From assembly GCF_932526225.1 (NCBI RefSeq), contig NC_064038.1, positions 1,054,001-1,118,000 on the forward strand: a stretch of DNA of 64,000 nucleotides. Reading direction: 5' to 3'. Each line of letters starts with the position of its first letter. Position 1 is the first letter of the stretch. Positions 37,926 to 47,500 of the stretch are shown here, one piece after another. The DNA is from Nematostella vectensis (taxonomy: Eukaryota; Cnidaria; Anthozoa; Actiniaria; Edwardsiidae). Under the pieces are notes generated by a model. The model saw only the letters and a list, made by a program, of their open reading frames with translations. It was not told where the DNA came from and did not search any database. The position numbers and the translations under genes are program-made.

Positions 37926-38579
37926 AAAGAACTTGTCCTATTGCAAATTGGGTACGGAAGACGAGTGGCATTTTGCCGTGAATTGCGACGCGTATAAAGA
38001 CGTTAGAGACGGATTCTTCTATAACAAGAGCCTTTTCCCACACAATACGTTTCTAAAAATAATCAACCCCCTGAAAACAATGCTGCGGCAGCTGCAAAAT
38101 ACGTGTGAGATTCATTTCGAATAAGACAAAACAAAATGCCATTACTGTACGTATTCTTTTTTCGTTCGTTATTTCCCAAAGCATTATTGGCATACATACC
38201 GAATCTAAATTATTGTACCAATAAACTATGTATGTATTAATGTATGTGTGTATGTTAAAAGTTATAAGCTTTGAAATCGAGGCTTGTGTAAATTTATAAA
38301 ACTGTTAGTCCTCGCGTCATTTGTCTCTAAACCGGTGAGGGAAGGGTGGGGAGGGATGGTTCTGAAAGTCTTCTTCACCCCAACGAATGTTAAAGTGTGT
38401 TTGAAGAACTCGCGTACTTGAGAAATAGCAATAGATATTTGCAATAGAAATTTGTTTGATTTGCTGCAACCTCAAGGGGTGGGGTGGGGATTGGGGGGGG
38501 GGGGGGGGTGAAGGGGACTGGGGTGTAGCAATCACGAGTCACGAGCCAAAATAAAAAATGAAATACAACAACAAAACAA

Positions 38580-38925
38580 AATATGAAATACAAAGCAGGA
38601 CGCGAAATATCGCAACAAAATATGGAACACAATGCAGGCCGCGAAATATCGCAACAAAATATGAAATACAAAGCAGGACGCTACATATCGCAACAAAATA
38701 AGAAATACAAAGCAGGACGCGAAATATCGCAGCAAAATATGAAACACAAAGCAGGACGCGAAATATCGCAACAAAATATGAAATACAAAGCAGGACGCAA
38801 AATATCGCAACAAAATATGAAATACAAAGCAGGACGCGAAATATCGCAGCAAAATATGAAACACAAAGCAGGACGCGAAATATCGCAACAAAATATGAAA
38901 TACAAAGCAGGACGCGAAATCAAGA
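38580..38925. repeat. 39-bp array, ~9 copies
   Basis: Units contain GAAATATCGCAACAAAATAT and ACAAAGCAGGACGC; frames stay open on both strands. Confidence 0.93.
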
Positions 38926-39499
38926 AATGAATATACATAAACACACACGATCTGCAAACAATTATTATTTTTTGCGTGGTACATAGAACAAATGTCATGT
39001 TCACGAATTTGAAGCTTGTAATCAAGATTCACGCAAGAGAAATTATCTAATTCGCGGGTCGTAAGGACACAAGATTTCACGAACCATGGCTTGAATTTCT
39101 CTGATTGTTTTTTTTAGAGAAAATTGTGTCTAATCACGAATTACAGATCACGCATCACGGATTACGGATCACGGATCACGGAGAGTCCCTTCTTAACCCC
39201 AGTACCGTCACTTCACAAATGATGCGTACCCAGGATTGCTGAGAGGGGGGGGGGGAGGGTGAACAGTCATAGGTATCAGAGGGTGGTCGCTAAATTAATA
39301 TTTGACTGTTTTTTTATCTAGGGATAGGTAGTCTAAAAGTAGCTGGACTCTTGTATTACTCGTTTTGTTTTTTTATATTAATGTTTGTTAGCGTGACAGC
39401 CATGTACTTGTGTGTGTAAGCTGCTAATAAACTTAATCTATCTATATATATGGAAAAAGCATTCCTTAATAAGAAATGGCCCACTTTTTGGCCGCCAAG

Positions 39500-39660
39500 G
39501 GGGAGTGCGCGCCCTCACTGCGCACCCCCCCCCCCTTTGTACGCGCCCTCACTGCGCACCCCCCCCCCCCTTTGTACGCGCCCTCACTGCGCACCCCCCC
39601 CCCCCTGTGTACGCGCCCTCACTGCGCACCCCCCCCCCCCCCCCCCCCTGTGTACGCGCC
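39500..39660. repeat. ~35-bp C-rich array, 4 copies
   Basis: TACGCGCCCTCACTGCGCAC separated by poly-C runs of varying length. Confidence 0.85.
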
Positions 39661-40544
39661 TTATTCAAATAGATTCCGTGCGCTCATCAGGAAAGGTTTG
39701 AGACTGACGATAATACAGAAACCTAGAAAAAATTGTTTTTACTTTATCGTTTTACAACAATACCTTGCAGATAATTCTAAGATTTATCTATATGCTGGCA
39801 TTTATGCGATGTCATATGAAAACGGTTAATACCACCTCGATGCAATCCTAAAAATGCAAGAGGAACAAACAAAATTTAGAAGTTTTGCCGTGAGTGGAAT
39901 TTGCAAATCATAGCAATGAAATATATACTTCCTATGTGTTCGGCATATATTTTCATCGACCTCTCGCTTCATGGTTATTAACCTAGAGTTTTAGTTACAG
40001 GTTATAGTACTTATCAGTGATAAAACAAAGAATAGTTTCGAGTTTGAGTGGTCGCGTGGGATAAACCAACATCTTTCCCGATGACATCAATCTTTATTTG
40101 TCAATAATCCTTATCCTGAAGCACGCATTGCTTGGTCGTTTCTTCGTTACGTTATGTTCTTGTCTTCCTAAATACTGTGGAAACAGTGGCTGAAAAGCTT
40201 TCTTCACCGGCGAAAACAAGATTAAACACGCACCTCGAGTTTCGGTAGTGAATAATTATGCGTATTATAGTCCTCCAATCAAATCGCTCGCAAGACAATG
40301 GCGCTATTTCAAAACAACAACAATCGCCGTTTGGTTGCCAATGGGGCTTTAATGGAAAGTCATATGTTTTATTTAACCTGAGAACAGCGAGCAAGGCAGC
40401 TGTAACTCGCCACGCCCATACAAACCACAGCTTTCAGGATTGTAGTGAAAATTAACCCGGAACAACCACATTTGCATGATGGCAGAACTGCATAGTTGCA
40501 AGCCTGAGTAGTGTCGAGTCCACGCATCTAGAAATAAGCGAAAT

Positions 40545-40840
40545 AGTGTGAAAACGAGAGAAACAGTGTGGAAACAAGAGAAACAGTGTGGAAACGAGAA
40601 AAACAGTGTGGAAACGAGAGAAACAGTGTGGAAACGAGAGAAACAGTGTGAAAACGAGAGAAACAGTGTGGAAACGAGAGAAACAGTGTTGAAATGAGAG
40701 AAACAGTGTGGAAACGAGAGAAACTGTGTGGAAACGAGAGAAACAGTGTGGAAACGAGAGAAACTGTGTGGAAACGAGAGAAACAGTGTCGAAACGAGAG
40801 AAACAGTGTCGAAACAAGAGAAACAGTGTCGAAAGGAGCG
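40545..40840. repeat. 20-bp array, ~15 copies
   Basis: Unit GTGGAAACGAGAGAAACAGT with GTGT/GTCG variants. Confidence 0.93.
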
Positions 40841-41074
40841 ACAAAGAAACCTGTGCGGTTGAGTGGAGGAATACTTGGTAAAAACCTTCATTATTTGCAG
40901 TTATTGTTTTCTAATTTTTTCACGTATTTTCTTTTGATGCTTCATTGATGCTTCAATGTGGGATCGTTAATCGAAAGCTATTCTTATTCAATAACTTTTA
41001 ATCGTTCATACGGTTACGGTGGTAGCTTGCGCAAGCGCTTTTATCCTCAAAGAACCTTGGAGGCCCAAGCACTA

Positions 41075-41250
41075 CCCCAGGGAGGACTACCCCAGGGGGA
41101 ACTACCCCAGGGAGGACTACCCCAGGGAGGACTACCCCAGGGAGGACTACCCCAGGGAGGACTACCCCAGGGAGGACTACCCCAGGGGGGACTACCCCAG
41201 GGAGGACTACCCCAGGGAGGACTACCCCAGGGAGGACTACCCCAGGGGGA
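41075..41250. repeat. 15-bp array, ~12 copies
   Basis: Unit GGAGGACTACCCCAG, in frame on both strands. Confidence 0.93.
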
Positions 41251-41399
41251 ATATTCCAGGGGGCAACCCTTGGTTGACCTGAACGAATAATGGAAAACGA
41301 TGTGCAAGGGGATGGGGGAGGGGAGGAGTCGTCTGTAAAGGGGTGAGAATAATGCACAGACCTGGGAGCTTTTTGAATTGTTTCGGTCGCAAAGGGCCA

Positions 41400-41405
41400 T
41401 TTATT
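41400..41405 (-). other. Candidate polyadenylation signal
   Basis: AATAAA on the minus strand about 107 bases downstream of the stop codon of the giant synaptotagmin-like gene. Confidence 0.45.
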
Positions 41406-41511
41406 CACACTATGACGCTTTGACTAGTATATTACTTATGAGAATTACAATAAGCACTTTGTATATTCACAATTTCTTGTAGAGAATAAATGAATAAAAT
41501 CACACTCCTCT

Positions 41512-44500
41512 TTACTTGTATATCTGGTGCCATTTATGGACAATATCATCAGGATTGCAAAGTATCTCATTCCAGTGATCCATTCCGTCCTTTCCAGCAT
41601 CCATTCCAATTCTCACATTTCCGATTGATCTATTCTTAGCGATGCCTTTGTGTATTACTAAAAGCTCAAGTGTCGCCAGCGGCATTCGTGTGATTTGAAT
41701 GTCAATCACGTGTTTTGAGTCAAATACCGGGTTCCGCTGAGACCGCTGGACGGAAGTGCGTCTTTCAGCAACTACACTTCCAGGATCCTTCACGGTCAGC
41801 AAAATAAACGGATCTGAAAAGAAATGTCAACGTTTAGACAGCTTGCAATTTACATGTCACAAAATAATATTTTTAAAAGAGAGCATCTCATTATATCTAA
41901 AAAAACGGCCCCGAAATATCGAGCAAGGCGCCGGTTCTAATAAAGCAGCTGTTGCCAATAAACATAGAGCGAATCACGAGAAAGGTTTCGTCCAGTCACA
42001 TAAATTAAGCGACCCACGCCGCCTATCTCTCTTCTTTTTAGTTGAGTGATATGTACAAAAACACTCCCAAAACGAATTCGACAATTTAAGAATATCATTT
42101 CAAGGGTATGAAAGTGTATGAAATGGTATGAAAGTGTATGAAATGGTATGAAAGTGTATGAAATGGTATGAAAGTGTATGAAATGGTATGAAAGTGTATG
42201 AAATGGTATGAAGGGTGGATGAAAGTGTATGAAATGGTATGAAGGGTGGATGAAAGTGTATGAAATGGCATGAAAGTGTATGAAATGGCATGAAAGTGTA
42301 TGAAATGGTATGAAAGTGTATGAAATGGTATGAATGGTGGAAAAGGAGCTTTTTTAGACTGCAGTATATAATTGGAGCCTTGAAAACGCCCCCTCCCCCC
42401 TTCAACCCAAGTTCAGCCTACGAGACTAGTACAACTTTGAGACAATTGCTCAATAAACCAAATTTGCATTCTTCCTAATATCATGGTATGCACAGGGAAA
42501 GAGCGCCCGATAAGAGAGCTTTCCTCTTATCTACTTAGACATTCTCCTAAGCGATACACGCGAATCTGTAACTATAAAACTGACAGGAAAGAACATTGTG
42601 TATATCACTCTACCCGGCGCTGGAGAGCGATATTAAGGACAAAACGGACAAAAAAGTGAACTATCAGTATAACCGCAAAGTATTTTAAGCACAGGGTTCC
42701 CATCCTACCTGTTTCTCCAGTCTTGGTCATTGCCGGTAACCCGCGAGCTTTGAGAATTTGAACCAGCAGTTGCTCTTCCAAAGAGCTGTACTTGAGGCCG
42801 AGGTAGAGGGCTCCTACAGGAACTTGAGTTTGTTGATCGTGTCTTCCCCTGCCTTCCTATTGATTCAATTATGTGTTTTTTAGTCTAACAGGAAGTGGAG
42901 AGCAAAGAGCTGATGTAAAGTCCTCGTCAGACGACGTTCAACTATTAACTTCCTATTGCCTCTAGATATGAAAAACAATAAATGGAGGCCCTAGGTATCT
43001 GTGTCTACGCCTGTTTTTCTTTGTGCTATCTTTTATGGATTCAAATTGGTGTTCACCACACCCATTCTTTTACTGCTTAGGCAGGATTCGTGTTTTCTCG
43101 ATGGGCACAGTGACTTGTGTTTTTTCACTTACCAACGTGTCATCGTCTTCTACGAGAGTCCTTTGAAGTGAGCATGTTTGCTTCAATTTATCACGTGATT
43201 TGAGAGGAGCCAATGAAATGCTGGCGTTTGCGCATGCTCTTTGTATATTATCGCTGACCAGCAAAAACTGCAATATTGCATTCGATAACTCGCTTTGCTT
43301 TAGACCCGAAATGACAATCAAATCATTGAAAACACTGTTTTCTCCTGAACGTACTGTCTTTGTTTTCTTCCATTGTGGGTTTTCACTTTCTATGCATGTT
43401 TCAATGTGGATGCTTGAAGCGCTCTCAAAGTCAAGTGACAAATTTGTAGCTTGGAGAACAGTGACATATAACGTGGGGTTGCGACAATTCATTCTGTCAT
43501 AAAACAAGCAGAAATCTAACTTCCCCATGGCCTCACCATTGTAACTTAGAAACGATTCCTCAATATTTGAAATATTTCCCGTTTGCTTTTGAGACAGGCT
43601 GCTTCTCGATTGCTTATCGCGTTTCAAAGCTTTTAGAAGCCCCGACAGAGCTGATGGGTTCTTTCCCCGGCTTGCTATTGGCTCAATGCTGTGGTTCTTT
43701 CCCCGGCTTGCTATTGCCTCAATGCTGGGGTTCTTTCCCAGGCTTGCTATTGGCTCAATGCTGTGGTTCTTTCCCAGGCTTGCTATTGGCTCAATGCTGT
43801 GGTTCTTTCCCCGGCTTGCTATTGGCTCAATGCTGTGGTTCTTTCGCAGGCTTGCTATTGGCTCAATGCTTGGGTCCTTTTTAAGGCTTGCTATTGGTTC
43901 AATGCTGTTTCTACTTAATGTTCGTCTCTCGTCGCTCTCTTGTAGAAGACATTTTGGGGTGCTACTTCTCCGCGGATCATCGCAAATTCCTTTGTTATTC
44001 AACATTTGTAACGATGCGCATTGATGTCTTGCTGAATCTGGCTTTTTTTCAATGTTCTCTACCCCATGTGAACCAGTTCGCATCCTCTGACTTTCGTTGT
44101 CATCATTCCTTATTTTCGTAGTTGATTTTACATGTGAAAAGAATCTTTTCAACTGCTTTATATCAACGTTCTTCTCATTATTTCGTCTGAGCTCCTCACA
44201 GCTTTGATGCCGTTTAAGTTTGTGGTTTGTAGCCTCGTTATGACCCGCACAGCTTGCTATGCTTACATTATTTTCTTGAATTCTACGCTTAACCGTAAGG
44301 GCCTCGTTTGCAGACTTACACCGGTCCCCAGACTCTTTCTGTATTAATCTATGTACATCCCTCGGGCCAGTCCCCCGCATGAATTCATCCATAGGTTCCC
44401 CTTGATCAGACATGACAGCGAGGCTAAGTGACACGCTCGAAGTACCCACTAAGCTTGTAGTGTCTTCTGGGCATGCAAACTCACCCTCTTCTTCTCCTCT

Positions 44501-47500
44501 CGCAATGATTTCTGGGTACGTGAGTGCCTCTCCCACACCAGTCAGACGTGCCGCGGTTTCGTCTGGGTACCCATGATGCCCTGGCCGGCGTGTTAAGCTC
44601 TGTGCGCAGTCAAACAGTCGATTTGATTCGCGTGTGGAATGGGCTTCAGGTTTCCCAAGATGCTTATCGTCAGGCATGAAATCGCGTAATTTTCTTTTTG
44701 ATTGGCCGTGATTGGATTGCTCTTTAGAGCTCCGATGATTGCTCGCAATGCTCTCTGGGTAGCTCGCATCTGGTATCCAATTTGGCGCGTTATTTTCTGC
44801 TTTACTGGAAGCGCGCTCGGAATGAAACCCCTGCATCTTGAATCCTCTCCGCTCAGCATCTGTAAGTTCTTTTCGTGACTGGTGTTTATCTGCATTTCTC
44901 ATAGGCAAGCCCGCTTTTCTCTCTGCACCATTTACTGTATCTATGATTGCATCAGTACTAGGGATACCAGCGGCTGACAAGCTTACAAGCTCCGGTCTTG
45001 AACGTAAGCTGTTCTCCCCCCTCGGCAATAATTTACGTTGCAATGTCGAAATGCTCCTAATAGAATTTCTGGACTTCTCACAACTTGTGTTATCTTCAGA
45101 TGGGGATTCAAATCCACTCGCACCCCGAGGGATTTCCTTTTCGCCGAATGTACTAGCACCGCGGATATCCGCACCTCCTTTTATGTCATGCCCCACCATG
45201 TCAGCGCTAGAAGCGTGGAAACTTTTTTTGTAGTCTTTTCCAGCAAATGCACTTGCGCCGCGTACATCAGCCGCATCTCCCACTGACGATGAACAGGAGA
45301 AAGCGCTGGCGCCTCGAGTGATAGCTTTGTTATCGCCAAGTGTAAACGATTTACCAGCTAAGTCGGGCGCGTGTAAACCAGCATTCCAACCAGCAAAGGC
45401 GCTTGCGCCACGAATACTATCCTGCTGCCCGTGGGAATTAGACATTTCTGCCGTTGAGTCTGCAAACGCACTTGCGCCTCGCACAACATCTGTGTTTCTT
45501 GGCTTTGATTCCGTGATATTTTTCACGCGCACGTGCTTTTGACTCTTTCCTGAGAAAAAACCTTGTTCTTCGTGTTTAATTGATGTTTGGTGGTGTTCGC
45601 TGCAATGCTCGCAGCATGCCGTCCCGTGAATATCCCGCTCGCAGCATGCCGTCCCGTGAATATCCCGCTCGCAGCATGCCGTCCCGTGAATATCCCGCTC
45701 GCAGCATGCCGTCCCGTGAATATCCCGCTCGCAGCATGCCGTCCCGTGAATATCCCGCTCGCAGCATGCCGTCCCGTGAATATCCCGCTCGCAGCATGCC
45801 GTCCCGTGAATATCCCGCTCGCAGCATGCCGTCCCGTGAATATTCCGCTCGCAGCATGCCGTCCCGTGAATACACATCTCCGAGGGAGCACAGACGACAC
45901 GCAACCGACTTAATCTCCCGCCTTTCAGAACATTGCTTTCTCTGTTTACAATCTCTCCAGTAACGAACGGTTTGTGCCCCTTCCTCTTTCCCTCACTTGA
46001 ATCCTTGACTTGTATTCCAGGCTGCAGTCGCCTTAAAATCTCTCGCTGTTCATCTTTGCTTAGTTTCCGCTTCCTCTTCCAGTCATACGACGGTTCCTCC
46101 TGTCTACTGGTGTCTCTATCTATGACGTCAGCAAGCCATTTCTCGATCGTAAAGCGTCCTAAAGGACTTTCAATGATATCATTGTCGATGGCGTCATTAT
46201 AAGTGGTATCACTTTGATTTGATACTTGGAGCCCCGGTGTATTTCTTGCGGTATTATCCAGTTGGCGAAATCCATCAGTAGTACTGGCGTGAGTATTCGT
46301 ATCATTACTTTGTTTAAGAGAACAATCCTGCGCAGTGCGGTAAAGGTCGCTTGGCGCGCGCTCGTTTTTCAGCACACTCAGCCTTCCTTCCGCATGGCTA
46401 AGATTCTCAGCACGTTTTGAATCACTGCGCATGTGATTAGATAAGCAAACGCTGACCCTCGAATCTGGGCTCTCATGTCTTTTATGCGAATAACAATACA
46501 ACTCGTCTTGGTCACAACTTATTGAGACGCTACTTGACGACACAACATCGCTTTGCTTTTCTAATTTGCTGATGCCTTCTACGTCATTACCGTTTTGAAT
46601 TCCATCGCTTTTTCTTGTTTCTGACTGGCAATTGCTGTTTCTATTTTTTTTGCTTTCGGCGCCCTCAATATTTTTGTCGCTTTCTTCAGTAACCTCGTGA
46701 ATGGGACTCAGTCCCTTGTCTGATGTCTTTGACTGCACATGACCATATATAGAGTACGCCTCTGCGCGCATGCCCGGGACATTTCCCATAACCCCGCTGA
46801 GTGGTGCATATTGCGGGAGTTCACAGTAGGATTTTTTCACGGCATCCACGACGTCATTGTTTTCCTGTTGGAGGACCGAGGAGACCTGGGGATGAGCTTT
46901 TTCCTCGAGAAATGCTGAGAAATCTATACCACCTTGTTTGTGTTTCTCGTTTCTTGATTGGCTGCCTGTGCTGTTGCTAGAGAAGGATTTGCAGCAAGCG
47001 GAAGCGGAAGTGAGAAGAAGCCCGCCAAAGAGAAGCATAAAAAGAGCACCAAGCGCGGGAAATATCAGTGATGTCGCATCGTCACCACTTGCTCCATGCA
47101 ACTGCTGGTCAAAGGTACTGCGGGCATTGTGCTGCTGGAAGAATTCTGGAACAAAAGAAACAGTTCGTGTCACGTACTACAAGTAGACTCTTGGTAACGA
47201 CTCGAGTTTACGAGAGTGATCACAGAAAGAACTTTGTCTGTTCATTTACACACGGAAAAAAATGACCATTTTTTGTCCATACACCTCAACAAACTCTAGG
47301 GGCCAGGGCGTTTGCTTGTGTCGGTCCAGAACTTTGGAACCAATTACCAAGCTACATTAGCGGGATAAAGGGACTGACTTCATTTAAACAGGCTATGAAG
47401 ACACATTTGTTCCGCCTAGCTTACAATGTACTAATTTATTAATTATTCATTTCTATATGAAAGTCTGTCTTCTCTGTTTCATTCTATTTAGCGCTTTGGA

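Larger units (their letters stand above)
36650..38124 (+). pseudogene. Decayed LINE reverse-transcriptase C-terminal region
   Basis: Relic of a non-LTR retrotransposon ORF2 end. Recognisable pieces in order: ACRVELGRCPLMTEYVFRTL and KYWTKI (36660-36740); a region with TPKKEYWSEKVEKY and FGLIWN (36778-37040) ending in a stop; CLRISSHPLQIE (37615-37650); and TCPYCKLGTEDEWHFAVNCD (37930-37990) ending at TAA 38122-38124. These match the conserved tail of cnidarian LINE polyproteins, where a zinc-knuckle-like CPYC..DEWHF..C follows the LRISSH..E segment. It is broken by stops and frame changes, by an inserted TIR element (37169-37536), and by a seven-fold in-frame 39-bp repeat (37652-37925). The reverse-transcriptase catalytic core is absent. 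The assignment rests on remembered family motifs; the clade is not determined. Confidence 0.7.
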
